In this document: positions 38,045-45,798 of the stretch, piece after piece
Layout of the letters: every line of letters begins with the position of its first letter
Position numbering within the stretch: position 1 is the first letter of the stretch
Assembly: GCA_963524205.1 (NCBI GenBank)
Contig: CAURED010000007.1
Span: forward strand, 62,001 to 126,000
Origin: Aminipila sp963524205
Lineage (GTDB): Bacteria > Bacillota > Clostridia > Peptostreptococcales > Anaerovoracaceae
DNA: 64,000 nucleotides
Reading direction: 5' to 3'
Program-made: the position numbers and the translations under genes
The notes under the pieces: generated by a model
Database searches by the model: none
Told to the model about the DNA's origin: nothing
The model's input: the letters and a program-made list of their open reading frames with translations, nothing else

Positions 38045-38060
38045 TGTTGTTTTTACAACA
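38045..38060. promoter_or_regulatory. Candidate Crp/Fnr-type operator (TGTTGT-N4-ACAACA)
   Basis: A perfect inverted repeat with a four-base centre, the geometry of FNR-type sites. It lies just downstream of the predicted start of transcription of the regulator itself, a position that would give autorepression. Confidence 0.45.
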
Positions 38061-38072
38061 AAGAGGTGAAAA

Positions 38073-38747
38073 ATGAAAAAATATTTAAGTATTTTAAAAA
38101 AAAATCCTTTATTTTCTGGAATTGCTGAAGATAATTTAGAAAATATGTTAAGTTGCCTTTCTGTTAATGTTAAAAATTTTAGCAAAAATGAAATTATTTA
38201 TATGGCAGGAAATAAAATAAGCAAAATTGGAATTGTTGTAGATGGTAGTGTGCAAATTGTAAAAGAAGACATACTGGGCAATCGTAATATAATAGCACAA
38301 ATTGCAGTAGGTGAAATTTTTGGTGAAGCTTTTGCCTGTGCCGACATAGATAAACTACCTATAAGCGTAATTGCTAGTGTAAATTGTACTGTAATGTTTA
38401 TAGATTACAAAAAGGTTGTTTATACCTGTAACAATTCATGTATATTTCATCATAGATTACTTGAAAATATGCTAGGCATATTAGCTATGAAAAATATTTT
38501 ATTAAACAATAAGATTGAATACATTTCAAAAAGAACGATTAGAGAAAAGGCATTATCCTATTTATTAGCACAAGCACAGCAACAAGGAAAAAGAAGTTTC
38601 AAAATACCTTTTAACAGGCAGGAATTAGCGGACTACCTATGTGTAGATAGAAGTGCATTGTCTAATGAACTAGGTAAGCTTAGAACTGAAGGGATAATTG
38701 AATTCAATCGGTGTGAGTTTAACATTTTGATGGAAGAATTGGAGTAA
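38073..38747 (+). CDS. Crp/Fnr family transcriptional regulator
   Basis: A 224-residue regulator. It has an N-terminal cyclic-nucleotide-binding-type beta-roll (about 12-125, with GEIFGEAFACAD at about 86-97), a dimer helix (about 125-150) and a C-terminal winged helix (NRQELADYLCVDRSALSNELGKLRTEGII, about 184-212). Cysteines are scattered (C23, C91, C112, C119) but there is no N-terminal FNR-type cluster motif. The divergent 4Fe-4S gene is the natural target, and HcpR-like sensing of redox or nitric oxide is a reasonable inference. The RBS is AAGAGGTG. The potassium-related two-component system begins two bases after the stop. Confidence 0.87.
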   Translation: MKKYLSILKKNPLFSGIAEDNLENMLSCLSVNVKNFSKNEIIYMAGNKISKIGIVVDGSVQIVKEDILGNRNIIAQIAVGEIFGEAFACADIDKLPISVIASVNCTVMFIDYKKVVYTCNNSCIFHHRLLENMLGILAMKNILLNNKIEYISKRTIREKALSYLLAQAQQQGKRSFKIPFNRQELADYLCVDRSALSNELGKLRTEGIIEFNRCEFNILMEELE

Positions 38748-38767
38748 CCTTGGAGGGCTTTAAAAAG

Positions 38768-40261
38768 ATGAAAAACAAAAATATAAAAGGTATTTTTATG
38801 TATCGTATGTTGATAATCTTTGTTATGATATTAGGAGCTTCAACAATAGGGGCTTTATTTAAATATATGGGGTTTTCGGAAACCAATATTGTTCTTGTGT
38901 ACTTATTAGCAATCGTTTTGATAACTTGGGCTGCAACAGGCTTTATAACTGGAATTATTGCTTCTATTATTGCAACATTTGCATTTAATTATTTATTTAC
39001 TGAACCTAATTTTTCATTTTCTGTAAATAATCCAAGCTATATAATTACCTTTGTAATTATGATAATTACAGCGTTTATAACAAGTACATTAACTTCAAAG
39101 ATGAAAAACAATGCTTTAGAAGCAAGGGAAAAAGAGGCAGAGGCTACTGCGCTTTATAGTCTTAACACCAGGCTGACTTGTGCAAGTGATATAAATGATA
39201 TGGCACAGATATCTGCAAGTGCTGTAAGTTTGTGTTTTGACTGTGAAGCACAGTGCCTATGTTTTTATAAATCAAATAAATATGAAAAAATTAGAGAGAA
39301 AATCGAGAATCTAGAGACATTATATGATCAAGGAGAAAAATTCTGGGATTGGCCTATTTATGGAAATGAAAATTCTTTAGGTGTTATCCGTATTCCAGCA
39401 GATCAAGCTAAAATAATGAATGAAGACCAAAAAAGTCTGTTAAAAGTAATGATTGAGAGTATAGCTTTAGCAATGGACCGTTGGCAGGCTTCTCAGAAAC
39501 AGATGGAAGCAGATGCTGAAATAGTTCAGGAAAGATATAGAACCAATCTACTTAGGTCTATTTCCCATGATTTGAGAACACCTTTATCGGGTATCATCGG
39601 TACTTCTGAAATGCTTTTGGATATGATTGACCAATCAGATGAAAAATATGAAATGATAAAGGGAATATATAATGAGGCTGACTGGCTGCATGGACTTATG
39701 GAAAATATATTAAGTCTTACCAAGTTAGATGATGGAAGACTTATTATAGAAAAAGAAAGTGAAGCTGTAGAAGAAATTGTAGGTGGCGCAGTATCTCATA
39801 TAAGCAGGCGCTTCCCTGAGTATGAGATAAAAGTGAAGGTTCCAGAAGAGTTATTACTTGTACCAATGGATGCAAAACTTATTGAGCAAGTATTAATGAA
39901 CTTACTTGATAATGCTGTTAAACATACACCTAAAGGAAAAGAAATAAGTGTTTCGGTCACAGAGGATAAAAAGGAAAACAAAGCCATTTTTACAGTGAGA
40001 GATCAGGGAAATGGAATCAGTAGTGATGAGGTATCCCTTGTATTTAAGCCATTTTACACTTCGAGAGGTAAACTGGCAGATGCCCATAGAGGAACTGGCC
40101 TGGGGCTTCCTATTTGTGAAGCAATTGTAAAAGCACATGGCGGACAAATAGAGGCACGTAATTGCCAACAGGGTAATGGAGCTGAATTTATTTTTACACT
40201 GCCAATGGAGGAAAAGAAAAATGACAAATTTAGATATAAATATTCTGATTGTAGAAGATGA
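38768..40261 (+). CDS. KdpD-like sensor histidine kinase (short form)
   Basis: A 497-residue kinase. Four closely spaced N-terminal helices (about 15-110) match the DUF4118 membrane module of KdpD. A GAF-like region (about 130-235), HisKA (SISHDLRTPLSGIIG, about 262-276) and HATPase (NLLDNAVKHTPKG, then GTGLGLPICEAIV) follow. The cytoplasmic KdpD and UspA domains of full-length KdpD (about 400 residues) are missing, so potassium, or another signal, must be sensed by the remaining parts. The start is ATG 38768. The TTG at 38750 lies in the TTGGAGGG ribosome site. The kinase overlaps its response regulator by 41 bases. Confidence 0.88.
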   Translation: MKNKNIKGIFMYRMLIIFVMILGASTIGALFKYMGFSETNIVLVYLLAIVLITWAATGFITGIIASIIATFAFNYLFTEPNFSFSVNNPSYIITFVIMIITAFITSTLTSKMKNNALEAREKEAEATALYSLNTRLTCASDINDMAQISASAVSLCFDCEAQCLCFYKSNKYEKIREKIENLETLYDQGEKFWDWPIYGNENSLGVIRIPADQAKIMNEDQKSLLKVMIESIALAMDRWQASQKQMEADAEIVQERYRTNLLRSISHDLRTPLSGIIGTSEMLLDMIDQSDEKYEMIKGIYNEADWLHGLMENILSLTKLDDGRLIIEKESEAVEEIVGGAVSHISRRFPEYEIKVKVPEELLLVPMDAKLIEQVLMNLLDNAVKHTPKGKEISVSVTEDKKENKAIFTVRDQGNGISSDEVSLVFKPFYTSRGKLADAHRGTGLGLPICEAIVKAHGGQIEARNCQQGNGAEFIFTLPMEEKKNDKFRYKYSDCRR

Positions 40262-40919
40262 TCCACAGATACGAAATTTTATTGCATATGCATTGAAAGG
40301 CGAAGGACTTTCTTATAAGGCAGTTGAAAATGGGCAGAATGCATTAAGCTTGTTGGTATCAGAAAAATTTGATTTGCTGCTTTTAGATTTAGGGCTCCCT
40401 GATATTGATGGAATTCAAATCATAGAAAAAGTAAGAGAATGGTCAGATATGCCTATTCTTGTTGTATCGGCAAGGGATCAAGATAGGGAAAAGGTGTCAG
40501 CTTTAGATATAGGTGCTGATGATTATCTGACTAAACCTTTTTCCTCTGCAGAGCTTATGGCACGAATTAGGGTAGCACTTAGGCACATAAGAAAGTTAAA
40601 TAAAGGTAAAGAGAATACCATATTTAAAGTAGGTGAATTGCAAATAGATTTAGATAAGAGAATTGTAGAGTTAGAAGGCTCTGAGATACATGTTACTCCT
40701 ATGGAATATAATTTACTGACTTTGTTTTTTAAGAATATTGGCAAAGTACTTACTACAAGCTACATTCTAAAAGAGGTGTGGGGCGCTGATTATGGTAGTG
40801 ATACACAGGTGCTTCGTGCTTTAATGGCAGCTTTAAGAAGAAAAATCGAGAAGAATCCAGCTAAACCGAGGTATATAATGACAGAAGTTGGTGTAGGATA
40901 CAGGCTTATAGATGAATAG
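40221..40919 (+). CDS. KdpE-like response regulator (OmpR family)
   Basis: A 232-residue regulator. The receiver domain has the acidic pocket VEDD (about 10-13), the phospho-acceptor in LLLLDLGLPDIDG (D near 54) and K in LTKPFSSAELM (about 104). The C-terminal winged helix (about 135-230) carries the PhoB/OmpR-type loop and VGVGYRLIDE end. The start is ATG 40221, with GGAGGAAAAG inside the kinase gene. The nearest downstream genes are trkH and trkA, not kdpFABC. The 11-bp-spaced repeats between them are the size OmpR-family dimers bind, so this pair likely controls Trk/Ktr potassium uptake. Confidence 0.9.
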   Translation: MTNLDINILIVEDDPQIRNFIAYALKGEGLSYKAVENGQNALSLLVSEKFDLLLLDLGLPDIDGIQIIEKVREWSDMPILVVSARDQDREKVSALDIGADDYLTKPFSSAELMARIRVALRHIRKLNKGKENTIFKVGELQIDLDKRIVELEGSEIHVTPMEYNLLTLFFKNIGKVLTTSYILKEVWGADYGSDTQVLRALMAALRRKIEKNPAKPRYIMTEVGVGYRLIDE

Positions 40920-40940
40920 TAAATTAGAAGGAAAATGCAA

Positions 40941-40963
40941 AGAGGCGGATGCCTCTTTTTTTA
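40941..40963 (+). terminator. Terminator of the two-component operon
   Basis: AGAGGC (40941-40946) pairs with GCCTCT (40951-40956) around a GGAT loop, and seven T follow. Confidence 0.75.
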
Positions 40964-40967
40964 TGCA

Positions 40968-41020
40968 ATTCTCACAGAATTCTCACACGGAAATAAATTA
41001 TCTCACACTATTCTCACAGA
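40968..41020. promoter_or_regulatory. Candidate response-regulator operator: four TCTCACA direct repeats
   Basis: TCTCACA occurs at 40970-40976, 40981-40987, 41001-41007 and 41012-41018. The steps are 11, 20 and 11 bp, so there are two pairs with 11-bp periodicity, as in PhoB/OmpR/KdpE boxes. The last repeat ends about ten bases before TATGCT (41029-41034), the spacing used when such a box replaces the -35 element. Confidence 0.55.
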
Positions 41021-41070
41021 AGGAGTGATATGCTTTGCATATAGTAAAAAAATAATTATGTTAATTTATG

Positions 41071-41098
41071 TTGCATTATTTTTAAATTTGGATATAAT
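41071..41098 (+). promoter_or_regulatory. Second candidate promoter upstream of trkH
   Basis: TTGCAT (41071-41076), a 16-bp spacer and TATAAT (41093-41098) would start transcription near 41105, at the foot of a leader hairpin. Confidence 0.55.
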
Positions 41099-41105
41099 AT
41101 TATTC

Positions 41106-41160
41106 ATGCTATTCAGAGGGGGTGAAATATTTCATCTATGTCTTGAATAGCATATGTTTT
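41106..41160 (+). promoter_or_regulatory. Leader hairpin before trkH (possible attenuator)
   Basis: ATGCTATTCA (41106-41115) pairs exactly with TGAATAGCAT (41144-41153), followed by ATGTTTTTGTTT. It lies between the likely promoter and the gene. It does not resemble the c-di-AMP (ydaO) riboswitch. Confidence 0.4.
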
Positions 41161-41196
41161 TGTTTAATAAAAGAAAAAGGAAGATAAAAGATTACT

Positions 41197-42570
41197 ATGT
41201 TATATAAAATGGAAAAACTATTTACCCCAATACAAATAATAGCATATGGCTTTTTAGGAGCCATTCTGTTAGGATCATTTTTGTTGGTATTGCCAATTTC
41301 AGCCAAGGAAGGGCAAACAACTGCATATATTGATGCACTATTTACAGCAACGAGTGCCATCTGCGTAACAGGTCTTACTACTGTAACGACCATTGAGCAC
41401 TGGAGTTTGTTTGGACAATTTGTTATTTTATGCCTGATTCAGTTTGGTGGTTTAGGTGTCATAACTGTTACCACATCCATTCTGTTGCTTCTACATAAGA
41501 AAATCACGTTGTCAGAGAGAATTTTGATTCAGGATGCGTATAACCTAAATACTCTGGGTGGGCTTGTAAAGTTAACCATCAGAGTGCTAAAAGGTACTTT
41601 CCTAGTAGAGGGAATTGGGGCGGTTTGCTTTGCATTTCAGTTTATACCAGAATTTGGATTGACTCAGGGTCTTTGGAAATCAGTATTTCATTCCATATCA
41701 GCTTTTTGCAATGCAGGAATTGATTTGATCGGACAGAACAGTTTTGCACCATATGCAGGTAGTGTTGTCGTAAATCTGACTACGATGGTATTAATAGTAG
41801 TGGGAGGCATCGGTTTCCCAGTTTGGTGGGATATCGTTCGGGTGATTAACAAACTAATAAAAGAGAAATTTAATCCGCGATTACTGTTTAAAAAGCTGGA
41901 GTTACATTCAAAGGTTGCAATTGTCACTACATTAGGCTTAATTATAGGTGGAGCAGTACTAATCTTTTGTTTGGAATATTCTAATGCTAATACTATTGGT
42001 AATATGCCATTATGGCAAAAAATCATGGCTTCATTTTTTCAATCCATAACAACAAGAACAGCTGGATTTTTTACTATCTCACAGAACGGATTACGAGATT
42101 CATCTGCATTTCTATGTATTCTGCTGATGTTTATCGGTGGATCTCCATCAGGTACCGCTGGAGGTATAAAAACCGTTACTATGGCAACCCTGGTGATTTC
42201 AACTCTAGCAGTTATTAAGGGAAAGCCAGATGCAGAAATGTTTTACAGAAAAATCAACTATGGTTATTGCAGAAAAGCGTTGGCCGTTTCATGCTTTAGT
42301 TTATTTGTACTACTTATTTCAACCTTTGGTTTATCCATTGTTGAAAATGCAGACTTTTTAGATGTTCTATATGAAACCACATCTGCAATTGGTACTGTAG
42401 GACTTACGAGAGGATTAACACCAGATTTATCTACAATTGGTAAATTAATTATTATAATGACTATGTATTTAGGACGTATTGGTCCCATCACGTTAGCCTT
42501 AGTATTAAATCCACAGAAGCATAAGGGAAAAGTCTGCATTCTTCCTGAAGAGCAAGTTTTAATCGGATAG
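41197..42570 (+). CDS. Trk/Ktr potassium uptake membrane subunit
   Basis: A 457-residue TrkH/KtrB-type protein with the four pore repeats. The selectivity-filter segments are TSAICVTGLTTV (about residue 50), ISAFCNAGIDLIG (about 168), TTRTAGFFTI (about 285) and TSAIGTVGLTRG (about 398). It forms the ion channel of a Na+- or H+-coupled potassium uptake system whose cytoplasmic gate is the TrkA/KtrA ring encoded 118 bp downstream. The length is close to that of KtrB/TrkH proteins. The response-regulator-like repeats and a hairpin lie upstream, which suggests two levels of control. Confidence 0.92.
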   Translation: MLYKMEKLFTPIQIIAYGFLGAILLGSFLLVLPISAKEGQTTAYIDALFTATSAICVTGLTTVTTIEHWSLFGQFVILCLIQFGGLGVITVTTSILLLLHKKITLSERILIQDAYNLNTLGGLVKLTIRVLKGTFLVEGIGAVCFAFQFIPEFGLTQGLWKSVFHSISAFCNAGIDLIGQNSFAPYAGSVVVNLTTMVLIVVGGIGFPVWWDIVRVINKLIKEKFNPRLLFKKLELHSKVAIVTTLGLIIGGAVLIFCLEYSNANTIGNMPLWQKIMASFFQSITTRTAGFFTISQNGLRDSSAFLCILLMFIGGSPSGTAGGIKTVTMATLVISTLAVIKGKPDAEMFYRKINYGYCRKALAVSCFSLFVLLISTFGLSIVENADFLDVLYETTSAIGTVGLTRGLTPDLSTIGKLIIIMTMYLGRIGPITLALVLNPQKHKGKVCILPEEQVLIG

Positions 42571-42688
42571 ATAATTGTGTATTTAAGCTGTTGATTTGAA
42601 TCTTTGAGATAAAAAATTTGCTAAGAAAGAATTTTAAGAAGTTATATATATATTTGTAAACTGTCTATAAAGGCAGGAGGGGGTAGAA

Positions 42689-43357
42689 ATGAGTATAAAA
42701 CAATTTGTAGTATTTGGTCTAGGTCGTTTTGGAAAGAGTGTGGCGACTACATTAGCTGAAAATGGCTGTGAAGTATTAGTAATAGATGCAAATGAAAATA
42801 CTGTCAATGAGATGGCAGATGTGGTAACTTATGCGGTAAGAGCAGATGCTACAGAAACAGAAGTATTAAAGACTTTGGGAATCAGTAATTTTGATGCGGC
42901 AATTATAGCTATGGGTGAAAATCTTGAAGCCAGTGTTATGGCAACCATATTTGTAAAAGAAATGGGCGTGCCATATGTTCTTGCCAAGGCACAGAATGAT
43001 TTACAGGGACGTATCTTAAAGAAGCTAGGGGCAGATATGGTTGTATTTCCAGAGAAGGAAACTGGAATCAGAATTGCCAATAGTCTTCTTATGGATAATC
43101 TGTTTGATACAGTGGAATTGCCCGTTAATTATAGCATGATGGAATTAGAAGCTTTATCTGAATGGGTTGGAAAGAGTTTTCATGAATTGAATCTGAGGGC
43201 AAGATTGAAAATTAATGTAATTGGGATAAAGAGAAAGAATCAGCTAAATATCAATCCGGATCCAGATGAAGCCATAAAAGAAGAAGATGTTCTTATTCTG
43301 ATAGGTAAGAATGAAGTACTGAATAAATTGGCGACTATGCATAATAAGAAAAAATAG
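42689..43357 (+). CDS. TrkA/KtrA-type NAD-binding potassium uptake regulator
   Basis: A 222-residue protein. An N-terminal RCK-N Rossmann fold (FGLGRFGKSVATTLAENG, about 8-25, then VLVIDANE) is followed by a C-terminal RCK-C/TrkA-C domain (about 140-220). It is a single-copy RCK protein of KtrA size (the Proteobacterial TrkA is a tandem, about 458 residues). It gates the TrkH/KtrB pore in response to nucleotides, and RCK-C domains can bind c-di-AMP. A strong AGGAGGGGG site precedes the ATG. Confidence 0.92.
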   Translation: MSIKQFVVFGLGRFGKSVATTLAENGCEVLVIDANENTVNEMADVVTYAVRADATETEVLKTLGISNFDAAIIAMGENLEASVMATIFVKEMGVPYVLAKAQNDLQGRILKKLGADMVVFPEKETGIRIANSLLMDNLFDTVELPVNYSMMELEALSEWVGKSFHELNLRARLKINVIGIKRKNQLNINPDPDEAIKEEDVLILIGKNEVLNKLATMHNKKK

Positions 43358-43433
43358 AATATACTTTATTGATGTATATTGGTTTCTAGTCTGCTATAAT
43401 ATAATAAATATTAAAATTCAAGGAGAGTAAAGC

Positions 43434-43697
43434 ATGGCGAAAAGACCTAAGATTATAATAAAAATGGTGGATAAAATAGGAAGCGGACCTTGTCACTATG
43501 GACATAAAATTGGTGATACTTTTGATTTTGATATAGACAGAGGCAGTATGTGTCCTATGATGGTACATACTGCTTTTCCATATATAGATATTCTGAGATA
43601 TGGGGGAAGTGTGCCTGGTGGTGAAAATCCTAACAAATGTAAATTTTGTTGTCCAGATGCAGATGTAATTAACGTATTCGAAATTGAAAGAATATAA
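43434..43697 (+). CDS. TIGR04076 family protein
   Basis: An 87-residue cysteine-rich small protein matching the TIGR04076 pattern. It opens with a basic/hydrophobic strand (KIIIKMVDKIG), then GPCHYGHKIGDTFDF, MCPMMVHTAFPYIDILRYGG, and closes with CKFCCPDADVINVFEIER. Function is unknown; the cysteines at about 21, 42, 66, 69 and 70 could bind metal. The RBS AAGGAGAG precedes the ATG. It has its own short transcript region and no operon partner. Confidence 0.82.
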   Translation: MAKRPKIIIKMVDKIGSGPCHYGHKIGDTFDFDIDRGSMCPMMVHTAFPYIDILRYGGSVPGGENPNKCKFCCPDADVINVFEIERI

Positions 43698-43842
43698 AAT
43701 TAGTAAGTTTTGACACTAAAATTGCAATTTTATATAATTTATCCAAATTTAGTGAGAATATAAGAATAATAATAAGCAATTAAAAATATCATAATAATAG
43801 TGTAACTGACTTGAACACATGAGCAGGGCAGGGAGGGAAATT

Positions 43843-45258
43843 ATGAATATTTTTAATAGAAATTATGATAAAAGAAGATCTGGGAAAAAGCTTGACAGAT
43901 TGAGAAAACGAGCAATAGTAGCTAAAACCATGCATAAGGTTACCATAATAAGAATTGCGTCAATATGCATGGTTGGTTTACTTGTTGTTGGTGGTGGTGC
44001 CATTGGAATCAGTGCGATCATTCCAAATGATATGAGTAAGGTAACAGGAAAAAGCATTGATATGTTACCAGTAGATAATATTGTAACTAGCGGTGCTGTT
44101 GTTAGTGAAAGTGCTGTGGCTTCAGATAATGCGTCAAAAGCGGATAAAAAAACTGAGGTGGCAGGTGATATTAACAACTCTGGACTAGTAGTTGATGCAA
44201 AAGCAGCAGTATTAATGGATGCGGACAGTGGTACTGTTCTTTTTTCACAAAATGGTGCAGATCGTCTGCCTCCTGCTTCGGTAACCAAGGTTATGACTAT
44301 GCTGCTTGCCATGGAAGCAATTGACCGAGGGCAAGTTAAGCTGACAGATATGGTAACAATATCAGAAAGAGCAGCCTCTATGGGCGGTTCACAGATGTAT
44401 ATGGAACCGGGTGAGCAGCATCCTTTAGAAGATCTAATGAAAGGAATTTCCATGGTATCTGCTAATGATGCTTGTGTTTCGGTTGCCGAATATCTCTCTG
44501 GAAGTGTTGAGATTTTTGTTGAGAACATGAACACAAGGGCAAAAGAACTGGGCATGGAAAACACTCATTTTGTAAATACAAATGGACTTCCTGTAGCAGA
44601 TCATTATACAAGTGCACATGATATTGCAATCATGTCTTGCCAGCTTATTAAACATAAGAAAACGCATGACTGGTTTACCAATTGGCAGGATGTTTTAGTT
44701 GTAGGTCTGCCGGGAAAACAAACGGACTTTGGTTTGACTAATACTAACAGGCTGATAAAACAATATACTGGCGCAAATGGAATAAAAACAGGGTTTACGC
44801 AAGAGGCAGGATATTGTTTATCAGGGTCCGCAACTCGTGATGATATGACATTAATTGCAGTAGTACTTGGATGTTCTAGCTCAAAGGTTCGTTTTGCCGA
44901 AGCTGCAAAACTTCTTGATTATGGTTTTGCCACTTATGACACAGTTAAATTAGCAGAGAAAGGTGAGCCGCATGGATTAATTGAGATTGAAAAAGGAGAA
45001 CCGAACTCTATAAATGCAGTAGCAGGAGAAGATATTTCTATTTTAGTTAAAAAAGGCCAAAAAGAATCAGTGACTTTCCAAGTAGAGCAGGATGAGAAAG
45101 TAAAAGCTCCTGTGAAAAAAGGCGAGAAAGTAGGAGAAATAGTAGTTTATCAAGATAAAAAGGAAATAGGCAGGTATCCGCTTGTGGCAGAAGAATCATC
45201 GAAAAAAGCAAGTCTATTGCAGCTATATAAGAGATTGATAAAAAATGTAGTGGAATAA
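43843..45258 (+). CDS. dacF: D-alanyl-D-alanine carboxypeptidase (DacF-type)
   Basis: A 471-residue class C-type low-molecular-weight PBP of the S11 family. A basic N-terminus and single helix (about 33-57) anchor it outside the membrane, and a Ser/Thr/Ala linker follows. The active-site set is complete: SVTK (S146, K149), SAN (206-208) and KTG (about 314-316). A C-terminal beta-domain (about 370-455) is present. It trims the terminal D-Ala of peptidoglycan stem peptides; DacF-like members act in vegetative growth or sporulation. The start is ATG 43843 after GGGAGGG. The ATG 24 bases earlier has no ribosome binding site. Confidence 0.9.
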   Translation: MNIFNRNYDKRRSGKKLDRLRKRAIVAKTMHKVTIIRIASICMVGLLVVGGGAIGISAIIPNDMSKVTGKSIDMLPVDNIVTSGAVVSESAVASDNASKADKKTEVAGDINNSGLVVDAKAAVLMDADSGTVLFSQNGADRLPPASVTKVMTMLLAMEAIDRGQVKLTDMVTISERAASMGGSQMYMEPGEQHPLEDLMKGISMVSANDACVSVAEYLSGSVEIFVENMNTRAKELGMENTHFVNTNGLPVADHYTSAHDIAIMSCQLIKHKKTHDWFTNWQDVLVVGLPGKQTDFGLTNTNRLIKQYTGANGIKTGFTQEAGYCLSGSATRDDMTLIAVVLGCSSSKVRFAEAAKLLDYGFATYDTVKLAEKGEPHGLIEIEKGEPNSINAVAGEDISILVKKGQKESVTFQVEQDEKVKAPVKKGEKVGEIVVYQDKKEIGRYPLVAEESSKKASLLQLYKRLIKNVVE

Positions 45259-45295
45259 TTAGAAGAAATTGTAGTCACTTTGAAGTATAATAATT

Positions 45296-45325
45296 AAGCA
45301 GTTGGGAGATTCCAACTGCTTTTGT
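45296..45325 (+). terminator. Terminator between convergent dacF and ferredoxin genes
   Basis: AAGCAGTTGG pairs with CCAACTGCTT around GAGATT, and TTGTTTT follows. Confidence 0.8.
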
Positions 45326-45330
45326 TTTAT

Positions 45331-45552
45331 CTATCCTTTAAATGTAAGTGCTTTCATTGGACAAAAGCGGACGCATTTTCCACATTTGATACATTTGTTT
45401 AAATCTATTGCTGGAGCTTGAAATCCGTTTTGAGATAATGCACCCACAGGACAAACTTTAACAGATGGACAGGAATGATTTTGAGGACATCGATTCTTAT
45501 TTACAGTTAGTGCTTTTAATGAAATATCTTGTTGTGTCTTTTTAAAAAACAT
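45331..45552 (-). CDS. Small 4Fe-4S ferredoxin-like protein
   Basis: A 73-residue protein with two cluster motifs. The first is irregular (CPQNHSCPSVKVCP, about 22-35) and the second is a standard CIKCGKCVRFCP (about 54-65). The irregular first motif occurs in small clostridial ferredoxins of unknown partner. The RBS GGAGGTGT precedes the ATG, and the gene is monocistronic. An electron-carrier role is inferred. Confidence 0.82.
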   Translation of the reverse strand: MFFKKTQQDISLKALTVNKNRCPQNHSCPSVKVCPVGALSQNGFQAPAIDLNKCIKCGKCVRFCPMKALTFKG

Positions 45553-45798
45553 ATATACACCTCCAATTTTTTTTGTAGTATAACATTAACCTTATACTTT
45601 TTTCAGTGACATAATCACAATTTTTATTGATTTTGTGTAAGAGGCCCTATAAATGTGTTTATACTTAAGTAAATTTAACTTATAATATAAATGTGTAATT
45701 TACTAATTAAAAATCACAAAAAGTTAGAGGAAAAAAGAAAATGAAATATAAGGGAAACTTTAATATATTCTTGTGAGTATGGAAAGGATAAGGGGAGA

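Noticed and set aside
41020..41196. Possible c-di-AMP (ydaO) riboswitch before trkH
   Set aside because: Such elements are common before potassium transporters, but the conserved ydaO core is not present and the leader is too short; only a simple hairpin is seen.
43863..44564. Long minus-strand frame inside dacF (also similar ones inside MCP, desulfurase and GLUG genes)
   Set aside because: No ribosome binding site and no recognisable protein; the sense frames carry clear family motifs.
45553..45798. Gap between the ferredoxin and GDPD genes examined for an RNA or small gene
   Set aside because: AT-rich with only an 11-codon frame and no convincing structure; it holds the divergent promoters and nothing else that I can support.
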